NCBI RefSeq assembly: GCF_018596335.1
Contig: NZ_JAHEPS010000001.1
Location: 620,001-684,000 of the forward strand
Length of the DNA: 64,000 bases
Direction of reading: 5' to 3'
Source of the DNA: Shewanella jiangmenensis
GTDB taxonomy: Bacteria > Pseudomonadota > Gammaproteobacteria > Enterobacterales > Shewanellaceae
In this document: piece after piece, positions 50,795 to 59,670 of the stretch
Layout: the number at the start of each line of letters is the position of its first letter
Position numbering within the stretch: position 1 is the first letter of the stretch
Program-made: the position numbers and the translations under genes
Notes under the pieces: model-generated
The model's database searches: none
Told to the model about the DNA's origin: nothing
The model's input: only the letters and a program-made list of their open reading frames with translations

Positions 50795-52735
50795 TCAGTG
50801 TTTGGTCACAGGCTCGTCGTCGGCCTTGATATCGGCAACCGGCTCGGCGTCCGCTTCGACCACAGGCTCAGCATTGTTACCTTTGCCGCCCTTGTCGCCA
50901 TTGTTGTCGTCGCGCTGCCAATCGGCAGGCAGACGTACTTCACGGCGCTCCATCAAATCTTCAATCTGACGAGAGTCAATGGTTTCGTACTTCATCAGCG
51001 CATCTTTCATGGCATGCAGAATGTCCATGTTATCAACCAGCAGCTGATGGGCACGGTCGTAGTTACGGTCGATGATGACTTTCACTTCGGCGTCAATCAG
51101 CGCAGCGGTATCGTCTGACATGTGCTTGGCTTTTGCCATGGAGCGACCAAGGAACACTTCACCTTCTTCTTCGGCATACAGAAGCGGGCCGAGTTTGTCG
51201 GAGAAGCCCCATTGGGTCACCATGTTACGGGCAATTGAAGTCGCGTACTTGATGTCCTGCGAGGCGCCGGTAGATACCTGATCAGTACCATAGATAAGCT
51301 CTTCGGCAAGACGGCCGCCATAGGCTACCGAAATTTTGCTTTCAAGCTTGCGACGGCTCTGGCTCACCGCGTCAGCTTCCGGCAGGAAGAAGGTCACGCC
51401 GAGGGCGCGGCCGCGCGGGATAATGGTCACCTTGTGCACCGGATCGTGCTCAGGCACCAGATAACCTACAATCGCATGGCCAGCTTCGTGATAGGCGGTC
51501 ATTTCTTTTTCAGCTTCTGACATCACCATGGAGCGGCGCTCGGCGCCCATCATGATCTTGTCTTTAGCGCGCTCAAACTCTTCCATGCTCACTACACGGC
51601 GATTGCCACGGGCCGCAAACAATGCTGCTTCGTTCACCAGGTTGGCAAGGTCAGCACCGGAGAAGCCTGGAGTACCACGGGCGATAACGCTGGCTTTGAC
51701 ATCTTCTGCCAACGGCACTTTACGCATATGCACTTTCAGGATTTGCTCACGGCCACGCACATCCGGCAGACCGACCACAACCTGACGGTCAAAACGGCCG
51801 GGACGCAGCAGCGCCGCATCGAGCACGTCCGGACGGTTGGTCGCGGCAATCACGATAATGCCTTCGTTGCCTTCAAAGCCGTCCATCTCAACCAGCATCT
51901 GGTTCAGGGTCTGCTCACGCTCATCGTGACCACCACCGAGACCGGCGCCGCGCTGACGACCTACGGCATCGATTTCGTCGATGAAGATGATACAAGGGGC
52001 TGATTTTTTGGCCTGTTCGAACATGTCGCGTACGCGGGATGCACCCACACCGACGAACATTTCCACGAAGTCAGAACCGGAAATAGTGAAAAACGGCACC
52101 TTGGCTTCACCGGCAATCGCCTTGGCGAGCAGGGTTTTACCTGTACCCGGTGGGCCAACCATCAGCACGCCGGTAGGAATACGGCCACCCAGTTTCTGGA
52201 ATTTGGTGGGGTCGCGCAGATAATCCACCATTTCCTTCACTTCTTCTTTGGCTTCATCACAGCCAGCCACATCGGCGAAGGTGGTCTTAATCTGGTCTTC
52301 GCTCATCAGCTTGGCTTTGCTCTTGCCAAAGGACATAGCGCCTTTGCCACCGCCGCCCTGCATCTGACGCATGAAGAAAATCCACACGGCAATCAGCAGC
52401 AACATCGGGCCAAAGTTAAAGAAAATGCTGAGCAGCGTGCTGGTTTCAGGCGTCTCTTCACCTTTCATGGTCACGCCTTTACGGTCCAGATCGTTAATCA
52501 GATCCTGATCGTACATTGGCATTACAGTAGTGAACTTTTCACCGGTACGCTTTTGACCATCGATGGTGCGTTGATCGTTTTTGATTTCGATCGAGGCAAT
52601 TTGTCCGGCACGGACATCATCCAGGAAAGCGGAATAATCCAGCTTCTGCGACGAGGTAGAAGTGGGGGAGTAACCCTGGAAAACCGACATCAGCACAACG
52701 GCGATAACGACCCAGAGAATGAGGTTTTTTGCCAT
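50795..52735 (-). CDS. ftsH: FtsH, membrane ATP-dependent zinc metalloprotease
   Basis: A 646-residue AAA protease that degrades membrane proteins and regulators such as LpxC. It has an N-terminal membrane segment, a periplasmic domain and a second membrane segment. The ATPase follows ([24 protein letters not shown]), and the zinc site is [11 protein letters not shown]. The C-terminus is Asp/Asn/Lys-rich. The start MAKNLILWV at 52735 is the family start; the TTG at 52744 is not needed. rlmE lies 54 bases upstream. Confidence 0.97.
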   Translation of the reverse strand: MAKNLILWVVIAVVLMSVFQGYSPTSTSSQKLDYSAFLDDVRAGQIASIEIKNDQRTIDGQKRTGEKFTTVMPMYDQDLINDLDRKGVTMKGEETPETSTLLSIFFNFGPMLLLIAVWIFFMRQMQGGGGKGAMSFGKSKAKLMSEDQIKTTFADVAGCDEAKEEVKEMVDYLRDPTKFQKLGGRIPTGVLMVGPPGTGKTLLAKAIAGEAKVPFFTISGSDFVEMFVGVGASRVRDMFEQAKKSAPCIIFIDEIDAVGRQRGAGLGGGHDEREQTLNQMLVEMDGFEGNEGIIVIAATNRPDVLDAALLRPGRFDRQVVVGLPDVRGREQILKVHMRKVPLAEDVKASVIARGTPGFSGADLANLVNEAALFAARGNRRVVSMEEFERAKDKIMMGAERRSMVMSEAEKEMTAYHEAGHAIVGYLVPEHDPVHKVTIIPRGRALGVTFFLPEADAVSQSRRKLESKISVAYGGRLAEELIYGTDQVSTGASQDIKYATSIARNMVTQWGFSDKLGPLLYAEEEGEVFLGRSMAKAKHMSDDTAALIDAEVKVIIDRNYDRAHQLLVDNMDILHAMKDALMKYETIDSRQIEDLMERREVRLPADWQRDDNNGDKGGKGNNAEPVVEADAEPVADIKADDEPVTKH

Positions 52736-52789
52736 ATCACTCAAATTAGTAGACCTCTTTAAAGTCTTTCAAAGCTAAGCGTCAGGTTA

Positions 52790-53419
52790 CTACAACTTGT
52801 AACCTGTTGCCACCAGATAGACCTCACGGGAACGCGCCCGTGATGAGTCCGGTTTACGGGTTTTAACGACTTTGAAAGCCTCCCTGACCGCTTTCATATA
52901 CTCATCAAAGCCCTCCCCCTGAAAGACTTTGACAGCAAAGCTGCCATTGGGCGCCAATACCTGATGACACATGTCGAGTGCCAGTTCCACCAGATACATT
53001 GCGCGTGGCTGATCAACGCCGTCCGAACCACTCATGTTCGGTGCCATATCAGACAGCACCACATCCACTTTTTCATCCCCTACCCGGTCAAGGAGGGCGT
53101 TAAGCACCGCCTCTTCCCGAAAATCCCCCTGCAGGAAGTCAACGCCTACAATGGGATCCATCGGCAGGATATCACAGGCAATCACCTTGCCCCTATCACC
53201 TACAAGTTTGACAGCGACCTGCGACCAGCCCCCAGGTGCGGCACCCAGGTCCACCACGGTCATGCCGGGCTTAATCAAATGATCCTTTTCCTGCAGTTCT
53301 TCCAACTTGAAAGCGGCACGGGAACGTAAGCCCCGTTTTTGAGCCAATTTCACATAATGATCATCGAAGTGCTCCTGCATCCAACGGGTGGAGCTGGCAG
53401 AACGTTTTTTAGCTGTCAT
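52790..53419 (-). CDS. rlmE: RlmE (FtsJ/RrmJ), 23S rRNA 2'-O-methyltransferase
   Basis: A 209-residue methyltransferase that modifies U2552 of 23S rRNA, of the same length as E. coli RlmE. The SAM motif [15 protein letters not shown] and the catalytic segments [11 protein letters not shown] and [10 protein letters not shown] are present. The start [14 protein letters not shown] at 53419 was chosen over the longer frame to 53449. It is divergent from yhbY. Confidence 0.97.
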   Translation of the reverse strand: MTAKKRSASSTRWMQEHFDDHYVKLAQKRGLRSRAAFKLEELQEKDHLIKPGMTVVDLGAAPGGWSQVAVKLVGDRGKVIACDILPMDPIVGVDFLQGDFREEAVLNALLDRVGDEKVDVVLSDMAPNMSGSDGVDQPRAMYLVELALDMCHQVLAPNGSFAVKVFQGEGFDEYMKAVREAFKVVKTRKPDSSRARSREVYLVATGYKL

Positions 53420-53508
53420 TAAAAATCCGCGACAATGAGAGTTACACAAGGGCTATATAAGGGTAGAATACCCAACTTTCAACAGTAACTCAGCAAAAGT
53501 TGGTATAA

Positions 53509-53808
53509 ATGAACCTGACGACCAAACAGAAACAGCATCTCAAAGGACTGGCGCACGATTTAAAGCCGGTGGTGCTGCTCGGGGCCAATGGCCTTACCGA
53601 GGGAGTGCTGGCTGAAATCGACGGAGCCCTGAATCACCACGAACTCATCAAGGTGAAAGTGGCTTCCAGCGATCGCGAAATGAAAAACGCCATCGTTGAC
53701 GCCATTGTACGTGAAACCCAGGCAGCCAAAGTGCAGCTTATTGGGCACGTGCTGGTGCTGTATCGCCAGTCCGAAGAGCAAAAGATTGCCCTGCCAAAGG
53801 CGCGTTAA
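53509..53808 (+). CDS. yhbY: YhbY, CRS1/YhbY-family ribosome assembly protein
   Basis: A 99-residue RNA-binding protein with the family signature KQKQHLKGLAHDLKPVVLLGANGLTEGV and a later GHVLVLYR. In E. coli it associates with pre-50S particles. It is divergent from rlmE and convergent with greA, as in other gammaproteobacteria. A strong bidirectional terminator follows. Confidence 0.95.
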   Translation: MNLTTKQKQHLKGLAHDLKPVVLLGANGLTEGVLAEIDGALNHHELIKVKVASSDREMKNAIVDAIVRETQAAKVQLIGHVLVLYRQSEEQKIALPKAR

Positions 53809-53819
53809 TCTTTTGCCGG

Positions 53820-53880
53820 GTCGATGGTAAAGCCATCGACGCTTAGACAAAAAAGCCGCATCACTGCGGCTTTTTTGTTT
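53820..53880. terminator. Terminators between yhbY and greA
   Basis: Two hairpins follow each other. The first is at 53820-53840 (GTCGATGG pairing with CCATCGAC). The second has AGCCGCA (53854-53860) pairing with TGCGGCT (53865-53871), flanked by an A-run and a T-run, and serves both genes. Confidence 0.9.
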
Positions 53881-53917
53881 TTAAACGGCTGACATTGAAA
53901 CCAAAAATATCAAGCGC

Positions 53918-54394
53918 TTAAATATACTGCACTTCAACCACTTCATAAGCGGTTACACCGGCAGGGGTGGTGATATTGACTTCATCGCCCAGATTTTTGC
54001 CAACCAGACCACGGGCAATCGGTGAGTTTACCGAAATCAGGTTTTCTTTGATGTTGGCTTCATCGTCACCCACGATACGGTAGGTCACTTCAGCGTCGGT
54101 ATCCAGATTCAGAATAGTCACGGTCGCGCCAAAAATGATGCGGCCGTTATTGGCCATTTTGGTCACGTCGATGATTTGGGCGTTGGACAACTTGCCTTCA
54201 ATATCACGAATACGGGCTTCGCAAATCCCCTGCTCTTCACGGGCGGCGTGGTACTCGGCGTTTTCCTTCAGATCACCAAGTTCACGGGCGGCAGCAATGG
54301 CTTCGGTGATTTTAGGGCGGCGGTCGAACTTGAGCAGATCCAGTTCTCTGCGCAGCTGCTCAGCACCAACCACAGTCATAGGCACCTTATTCAT
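53918..54394 (-). CDS. greA: GreA, transcript cleavage factor
   Basis: A 158-residue factor that rescues backtracked RNA polymerase. It has the N-terminal coiled coil ([22 protein letters not shown], then EARELG-type acidic tip [16 protein letters not shown]) and the C-terminal FKBP-like domain. AAAGGAG lies 12 bases before the ATG at 54394. The longer frame to 54493 has no family similarity. It lies at the end of the conserved greA-yhbY-rlmE-ftsH block. Confidence 0.96.
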   Translation of the reverse strand: MNKVPMTVVGAEQLRRELDLLKFDRRPKITEAIAAARELGDLKENAEYHAAREEQGICEARIRDIEGKLSNAQIIDVTKMANNGRIIFGATVTILNLDTDAEVTYRIVGDDEANIKENLISVNSPIARGLVGKNLGDEVNITTPAGVTAYEVVEVQYI

Positions 54395-54520
54395 AGTGTC
54401 TTTCGTCTCCTTTAAACAAAAGCAACCTATGCCGGCGAATGACCAGCACAGGAAAACGATGCGTGAAATTGGCGTTAGTTTACCCGAAAACACAGCGAAA
54501 TTGCACCGAAAAACTCGGCC

Positions 54521-54547
54521 ACAAAAAACGCCCCGAAGGGCGTTTGT
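54521..54547 (-). terminator. yceI terminator
   Basis: AAACGCCC (54526-54533) pairs with GGGCGTTT (54538-54545) around CGAA, with a T-run on the leftward strand. Confidence 0.88.
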
Positions 54548-54559
54548 CAGGATTGACGC

Positions 54560-55132
54560 TTACTTGCGGATCCCTTCGATTACCAGCTGCAGTTCAACAT
54601 GGGTGGATGCCGGACCGAGATCGTAGTTAATGCCATAGTCTTTCAGCGCAAATTGAGTGCTGCCGGTAAAACCTGCACGGTAACCACCCCAAGGATCGCT
54701 CCCCTCGCCCACCATCACCGCATCGATTGTCAGCGGCTTGGTAACACCATTCAGGGTGAAATTGCCTTCAACCTTGAGCTTACCATCAGCTGCCGCTGAA
54801 ATTTTGGTTGACTCAAACACCGCTTCCGGGAATTTGTCTGCATTAATAAAGTCAGCACTCTTTAAGTGTTTGTCACGCTCGGCATGGTTTGAGTCAAGGC
54901 TTCGGGTATCAACCAACACCTTTACCTTGGCCGCCTCGGGCGCCTTGGCATCAAAGGCAAACTCACCGGCAAACTCGTTAAAGCGGCCAACCACAAAGCT
55001 GTAGCCGAGGTGGTTTACCTTAAAGTGGATAGAAGCGTGGGCGCCTTTGTTATCGATAACGTAATCGGCGGCGAAGGCCGGTGCCCCAAGCAGCATAGAA
55101 GCTCCAAGGGCAGCAAGCAGAGTCTTTTTCAT
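54560..55132 (-). CDS. YceI-family periplasmic protein
   Basis: A 190-residue lipocalin-like protein with a cleavable signal (KKTLLAALGASMLLGAPAFA). Family features are YVIDNKGAHASIHFKVNHLGYSFVVGRF and DKHLKSADFINADKFPEAVFEST. YceI proteins bind isoprenoid lipids in the periplasm, and many are co-encoded with cytochrome b561. Here the ATG overlaps the stop of the cytochrome gene by four bases. The bound lipid could be a quinone or polyprenoid; that is inference. Confidence 0.9.
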   Translation of the reverse strand: MKKTLLAALGASMLLGAPAFAADYVIDNKGAHASIHFKVNHLGYSFVVGRFNEFAGEFAFDAKAPEAAKVKVLVDTRSLDSNHAERDKHLKSADFINADKFPEAVFESTKISAAADGKLKVEGNFTLNGVTKPLTIDAVMVGEGSDPWGGYRAGFTGSTQFALKDYGINYDLGPASTHVELQLVIEGIRK

Positions 55133-55677
55133 CGGGAAATTTCCTTATTGGGTTTGAGCATACGGTTAAGGGTGTCGTCTTTATCAAGCAAATGATGTTT
55201 GAGGGCGGCAAGCGCGTGCAGCGCCGCAATGCCAATCAGTCCCCAGGCAAGATAGCTGTGGATTTCACCCGAGATATCTTCCTGCCCCTCCAGAGTAAGG
55301 GTGGCTGGCAGCTGAAACAGCCCAAATACTTCAAGTGCGCGGCCATCGGCGGTGGAAATCAGGTAACCACTAAGCCCAAGAAGCAGCGGCAATAGATAAA
55401 GCAGCGCGTGAACAAAATGCACAAGCTTTGGCGAACCACCGGTATTCGGCGCAGGCATGCGGCCTGTAAGCTTAAGTACAATCCTCAGTGCCAGCAGCAA
55501 CATCAGCAGCACGCCGACACTTTTATGCCAGTAGGGCGCGGTTTGATACCAGGCGCTGTAATAGTTAAGGTCAACCATCCACAAGCCCACCGCAAAAAGC
55601 CCCAGCAGCACCACCGCCATCAGCCAATGTATCGCTATACCAAGAGCGCTGTAGCCCTGTGTTTGCTTTGCCGCCAT
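55129..55677 (-). CDS. Cytochrome b561 (YodB/CybB type)
   Basis: A 182-residue four-helix di-haem cytochrome b of the inner membrane. Haem-ligand histidines are likely in ALGIAIHWLMAV, PYWHKSVGV, LVHFVHALLY and ALHALAALKHHLLDKD. Members oxidise quinol or act as superoxide:quinone oxidoreductases. It is translated together with the YceI gene through an ATGA overlap. The pair suggests a quinone-linked periplasmic process. Confidence 0.9.
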   Translation of the reverse strand: MAAKQTQGYSALGIAIHWLMAVVLLGLFAVGLWMVDLNYYSAWYQTAPYWHKSVGVLLMLLLALRIVLKLTGRMPAPNTGGSPKLVHFVHALLYLLPLLLGLSGYLISTADGRALEVFGLFQLPATLTLEGQEDISGEIHSYLAWGLIGIAALHALAALKHHLLDKDDTLNRMLKPNKEISR

Positions 55678-55917
55678 CGAAGCCTGTCCATTCGGTTATC
55701 GGGAATGGTTTTCATCTTATGACATAGGATTTAAATTAAAATCGCTAAATATCGCCAGTTTGATTCGATTTTTTAGAACGATAGTCGTAGTACGCACTCC
55801 TTTAGCCCCCAGGACGCGTGCTCAATAAGGCAATGAGTACCATCGGCCGACAAAACAGACACAGGGCGCATTCAGCAGTTATCCCTGAGCCACCTGCTCG
55901 TGGCAGATTGGTTAGCA

Positions 55918-55953
55918 GATTGATAGACGGGTTGATAGACGGGTTGATAACTC
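55918..55953. repeat. 12-bp degenerate tandem array, 3 units
   Basis: Units at 55918, 55930 and 55942 follow the pattern GRTTGATAGACG. The first two differ at one position, the third at three. This array lies in a gene-free region, not at a gene end. Confidence 0.8.
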
Positions 55954-56207
55954 GATTCTTAACCGAGCGGATAGCCGGATCATGCATCGTCGCCCAATCG
56001 CCGCCCGTGTATCGCTGACATATATAGCTACCCGGGTCGGACAGGATCTGCTGCCTTCAGGCACAAAGTTAAAAGGGGATATTTGACCATTTAAGTTAAA
56101 AGGGCACCGAAGTGGGTCATTTTGCTGATAAAACCGGCGTCAAAGGCGTTAAAAAGCACAATCTGCCGATAAACTGCGCAGACAGTAAAAAGCCTTGGAA
56201 AAAGCAC

Positions 56208-56236
56208 TTGCAGGATAAAAAACAGCGCTATATTAT
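56208..56236 (+). promoter_or_regulatory. Promoter of tRNA-Phe/tRNA-Thr
   Basis: TTGCAG (56208-56213) and TATTAT (56231-56236) are spaced by 17 bases. The GC-rich ACGCGC follows directly, as in stringently controlled stable-RNA promoters. It lies about 70 bases before tRNA-Phe. Confidence 0.75.
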
Positions 56237-56304
56237 ACGCGCACTCCAGACGAAACGGGCACAACAACCCGGTCTTGAGTAGACGACTAACACTCAGTTT
56301 AGTT

Positions 56305-56380
56305 GCCCGAATAGCTCAGTTGGTAGAGCAGCGGATTGAAAATCCGCGTGTCCCTGGTTCGATTCCGGGTTCGGGCACCA
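56305..56380 (+). tRNA. tRNA-Phe (GAA)
   Basis: A 76-base cloverleaf with encoded CCA. The anticodon GAA lies in the loop of GCGGATTGAAAATCCGC. It is the first gene of a two-tRNA transcript. Confidence 0.97.
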
Positions 56381-56388
56381 CCTTTCAG

Positions 56389-56464
<76 letters not shown>

Positions 56465-56474
56465 TAAATTAGCG

Positions 56475-56502
56475 AAAGCCACTCAACTGAGTGGCTTTTT
56501 CG
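56475..56502 (+). terminator. tRNA operon terminator
   Basis: AAAGCCACT (56475-56483) pairs with AGTGGCTTT around a six-base loop and is followed by a T-run. Confidence 0.88.
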
Positions 56503-56865
56503 TTTTAAGCTTTTGTTTTATTTCAGCATTGCTTCCGGCATCAGTACTGTTATAAAAAGCCATAGCTCATTCAAAGCATAGCTAAATAGCCGACTCACCC
56601 ATACCAATCCCGAAACAGGACGAGCGACTGCCAAGCGCCTGACGTTTTCACCCCCAGTCTCCCGCGCAATGTCGCACGTCCAACGCCGCTTCAGATAAAG
56701 CCTTCTCCCCTCCTCTAACGGCTTTGAATCGAATTTAACTCAGGCACTGCTGAGCTCGCGCTTTAAGGTTTCCGCGCATAACAACTGAGAAGATACTGGA
56801 GCGCTGCACCGGCAAATACGCAATAAAAAAGGAGGCCTTAGCCTCCTTTTCGAATTCCTGTCAGC
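56503..56865. other. Gene-free interval between tRNA-Thr and nagP
   Basis: About 360 bases between two convergent transcripts. I see no gene, repeat or regulatory palindrome apart from the nagP terminator at 56827-56850. Confidence 0.6.
56823..56852 (-). terminator. nagP terminator
   Basis: AAAAGGAGGC (56827-56836) pairs with GCCTCCTTTT (56841-56850) around CTTA, with a T-run on the leftward strand. Confidence 0.9.
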
Positions 56866-58170
56866 TTATTTCCAGCTGCGCATCTTATAGCCTTTCACGG
56901 CATAGAACAGGATGAAGAGATAACATGGCAGCATCACCATATAGCCACCTTGCTGGCCAAGTGATGTCGCCTGGCTGGTCAGGCCCCAGAACAGTGGGCC
57001 AAACGCGCCGCCGGCAATACCCATCACCAACAGCGCCGAGCCAGTGCTGGTCAGCTTACCCATGCCAGACAGTGCCAAAGGCCATACAGCAGGCCATACA
57101 ATGGCGTTTGCCAAGCCAAGGAAGGCAATCATCAGCAGGGTGTCAGGCAGCATAGCGCCGCCAAACGGCACCAGCACTGCGTTGGCAATGGCATAAGAAT
57201 TGTTATCGCCAAACAGGATCCCAAGCGTCAGCAGAATGCCAAGCACGGCAGAGATCATCAGTGCGGTCGGCTGAGAGATAAAGCGTGGGATGGTTAAGAT
57301 ACCCAGGGTATAACCCAGCACCATACACACCATGGTGTACGAGGTCATCACACCGTAATTTTCAACGCCGAGGGAGAGCGCGAAAGTACCGATGGTATCA
57401 CCGGCAATCACCTCTACCGCCACGTAGAAAAACAGCGCAACCACACCCAGCGCCAGGTTCGGGTGAGACAGAGCCTCACGGATCTGGCCTTTATTGTGCT
57501 CTTCGTCCTGCTCTTCGCTTTCAAGCTCTGGTAGCGGTGACTTTTTCACCAAAATCGCGAGGAAACCGATAAACAGCGCCATGCCGAGGTAAGGGATAAC
57601 CAGACCATTTGCCATTTCATCGATTTGCGCGGCAGTAAGCTCAGTGCCTACGCGGTCTTTAAAAGAATCCAGAATAAGGGCAGTAAACACTAAGGGAGCA
57701 ATAACACCGGCGCCCTTGTTGAGGATCCCCATCACGCTCACACGCGCCGCCGCCGACTCTTCAGGGCCAATACGCACTACATAAGGGTTTACCGCGGTTT
57801 GCAGCAAGGTCTGGCCTGCGCCCATCACCAGCTGAGCAAACAAAAACAAACCGAAAATCTGAGTCTTGGCTGCTGGGATAAACAGCAGACCGGCGATCAT
57901 CATGATCCCCATGCCCATCGCCATACCGGTTTTGTAACCCACTTTACGGATCACCCACGCCGAAGGCAGCGCGGTAAAGGTCACGGCAATGTAGAAGGAG
58001 AACAGGATGAGCGAAGCCTGAAACGGAGTAAGTTGCAGGATTTGCTTCAGGTACGGCATCAATGAGCCGTTCAACCAGGTTGCAAACCCGAGAATGAAAA
58101 AGAGTCCAGCGACAATCGCCATCGGGATCGCGCTGCTACGTTTATTTTCACTGTTTAGAGTCATTTCCAT
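56866..58170 (-). CDS. nagP: NagP, GlcNAc permease (MFS, FucP/GluP group)
   Basis: A 434-residue 12-helix major-facilitator transporter of the fucose/glucose-galactose permease branch (NGSLMPYLKQILQLTPFQASLILFSFY..., VNPYVVRIGPEESAAAR). In Shewanella the member in this cluster imports N-acetylglucosamine, so the sugar is free on entry and must be phosphorylated by NagK. It is the last gene of the nag group, 261 bases after nagX with its own operator in the gap. The start may be the ATG at 58170 or that at 58164. Confidence 0.9.
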   Translation of the reverse strand: MEMTLNSENKRSSAIPMAIVAGLFFILGFATWLNGSLMPYLKQILQLTPFQASLILFSFYIAVTFTALPSAWVIRKVGYKTGMAMGMGIMMIAGLLFIPAAKTQIFGLFLFAQLVMGAGQTLLQTAVNPYVVRIGPEESAAARVSVMGILNKGAGVIAPLVFTALILDSFKDRVGTELTAAQIDEMANGLVIPYLGMALFIGFLAILVKKSPLPELESEEQDEEHNKGQIREALSHPNLALGVVALFFYVAVEVIAGDTIGTFALSLGVENYGVMTSYTMVCMVLGYTLGILTIPRFISQPTALMISAVLGILLTLGILFGDNNSYAIANAVLVPFGGAMLPDTLLMIAFLGLANAIVWPAVWPLALSGMGKLTSTGSALLVMGIAGGAFGPLFWGLTSQATSLGQQGGYMVMLPCYLFILFYAVKGYKMRSWK

Positions 58171-58327
58171 AAGCCTGCTTTCTTATAGTAGTAATTAAGG
58201 TTCTGACATCAGGCTCGCTGACATCCGCCAACCACTGGGTTATCCCGCTCTAACTAATAGGGTAAGAAGCAAAGATAAACCGATCTTTTCCATCAATGTT
58301 TAACTGATGTTAAAACACTAAACCCAA

Positions 58328-58345
58328 AAAGACAACGCTGTCATT
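58328..58345. promoter_or_regulatory. Probable NagR operator before nagP
   Basis: AAAGACA-ACGC-TGTCATT at 58328-58345 is an imperfect 18-bp palindrome with one arm mismatch. It is nearly the reverse complement of the palindrome before nagK. It lies about 160 bases before the nagP start. Confidence 0.75.
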
Positions 58346-58431
58346 TTAATTAACCGGCACAAATAATCGCCAACATTGCAGCCACCAAAGTCCAGCGCCA
58401 GCATAACATGCTCCGATTAAGTCCTACTGAA

Positions 58432-59568
58432 TCAAATGCGGATAAAAATCCCTTTACGATACATCCAGTAAAGCAATCCCCACTGCACCAAGAGAAACGC
58501 CACTGCCGCTGCCAGCGCCTGAGCCGCCGGTGGCAAAATAGTGATAACGCCGCCAAACAGGCTCTTGCTGAGGTAGTCCCAGTTCATCACCGCAGACCCC
58601 AGATAGATGATGATGGAGTTAACCCCAATCACAATAAAGGGGAACGCGAAACGTTTGGCGCCAAGGATATCCACCAGCGCGAAAAACAGCGCCAGAAACA
58701 ACAAACTCCAGCCGCTGGTCACCAGCACAAAGCTTGAGGTCCACAGGTCTTTGTTAACCGGCAGCACGGTATCAAGGCTCCAGCCGAGTGCCAGTGATGC
58801 CACGCCTGCAGCGGCAAGCACCCCGGCTTTGCCCCAATCGCCCCACACATGGGGTTTAACGATAAAGCGGCCGACAAACACGCCCACCAGTGCGTTGACT
58901 ATCGCAGGCAGGGTCGAGAGCACGCCTTCCGGATCGTAGGGGCGATGCTGATAGGTGATGCCCGGCAGGAAATGGGTATCCACCCAGGCATTGATGGAGC
59001 CTTCAGGGGTCAGCACGCCGGCTGCGCCGCCCGGTACCGGCAGCCACAATTGAATGGCCGCATAACCAAACAAAATGCCAATCGCCACCACTATCTGGGT
59101 GCGAAGGCTTGTGTGCCACACCAACAGTGCCGCAAAAAACCAGGCAAAGGCAATACGCCCAAGTACGCTCGCATAACGTACTTCATCGGGATGCAGCGGA
59201 ATACCTGTGCCCCAGCCGTGGTTGTAAAGCACACCGAGGGCGAGCAGTAAAAACAGGCGCTTAACCGCATGGCGGTAGATAGGATTGCGCTCGGCGGGCG
59301 GCAGCTTATCAAGCCGTTTGGGCGACAGGCCAAGGGCGACACCGGAAAGGAAAATAAACAGCGGGAAAATCAAATCGTAAAAGGTAAAGCCATGCCACTG
59401 GCTGTGGTGCATTTCAGCATCGGCCAGTTGCCAGAACGACCAGCCGGTCAGGGCAAACAGGGCAATAAACAGCTTTTCACCACCCAAAATCCAGAACATG
59501 TCAAAGCCACGCAGGGCATCAAGGGAAGCCAGCCTTGGCTTACTCGCCTTGGTTTCAGTTGCTTGCAT
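58432..59568 (-). CDS. nagX: NagX, multi-spanning HGSNAT-like membrane protein
   Basis: A 378-residue membrane protein with about ten helices, related to the catalytic region of heparan-alpha-glucosaminide N-acetyltransferase (DUF1624/DUF5009). The N-terminal block RLASLDALRGFDMFWILGGE and the segment HHSQWHGFTFYDLIFPLFIFLSG are typical; the latter holds histidines at the place of the enzyme's active site. NagX occurs in GlcNAc clusters of Shewanella and Xanthomonas but has no proven role. A transmembrane acetyl transfer to or from amino sugars is a reasonable inference. AAGGA lies six bases before the ATG. A hairpin lies in the 102-base gap after nagA. Confidence 0.85.
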   Translation of the reverse strand: MQATETKASKPRLASLDALRGFDMFWILGGEKLFIALFALTGWSFWQLADAEMHHSQWHGFTFYDLIFPLFIFLSGVALGLSPKRLDKLPPAERNPIYRHAVKRLFLLLALGVLYNHGWGTGIPLHPDEVRYASVLGRIAFAWFFAALLVWHTSLRTQIVVAIGILFGYAAIQLWLPVPGGAAGVLTPEGSINAWVDTHFLPGITYQHRPYDPEGVLSTLPAIVNALVGVFVGRFIVKPHVWGDWGKAGVLAAAGVASLALGWSLDTVLPVNKDLWTSSFVLVTSGWSLLFLALFFALVDILGAKRFAFPFIVIGVNSIIIYLGSAVMNWDYLSKSLFGGVITILPPAAQALAAAVAFLLVQWGLLYWMYRKGIFIRI

Positions 59569-59622
59569 TGGTTATCCTTTATTTTTCTTATGTTTTTGTT
59601 TGGTCTGATTTTTATAACAAGA

Positions 59623-59648
59623 GGCCCCGAAGATAACGCTTCGAGGCC
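59623..59648 (-). terminator. Intercistronic hairpin between nagA and nagX
   Basis: A 10-bp stem with one wobble pair (59623-59632 with 59639-59648) and a six-base loop, followed on the leftward strand by TTGTTATAAAAA. The T-run is imperfect, so partial termination or mRNA protection is likely. Confidence 0.55.
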
Positions 59649-59670
59649 CATTTGTTTACAACATTTGCCT

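Larger units (their letters stand above)
55678..56304. other. Gene-free interval before the tRNA pair
   Basis: About 630 bases with no gene I would accept. It holds a 12-bp tandem array (55918-55953) and two copies of AGTTAAAAGGG near 56065 and 56093. The tRNA promoter lies at its right end. The A/T-rich left end should carry the cytochrome b561 promoter. Confidence 0.55.

Noticed and set aside
52736..52744. TTG start three codons before ftsH
   Set aside because: The ATG gives the conserved MAKNL start of FtsH.
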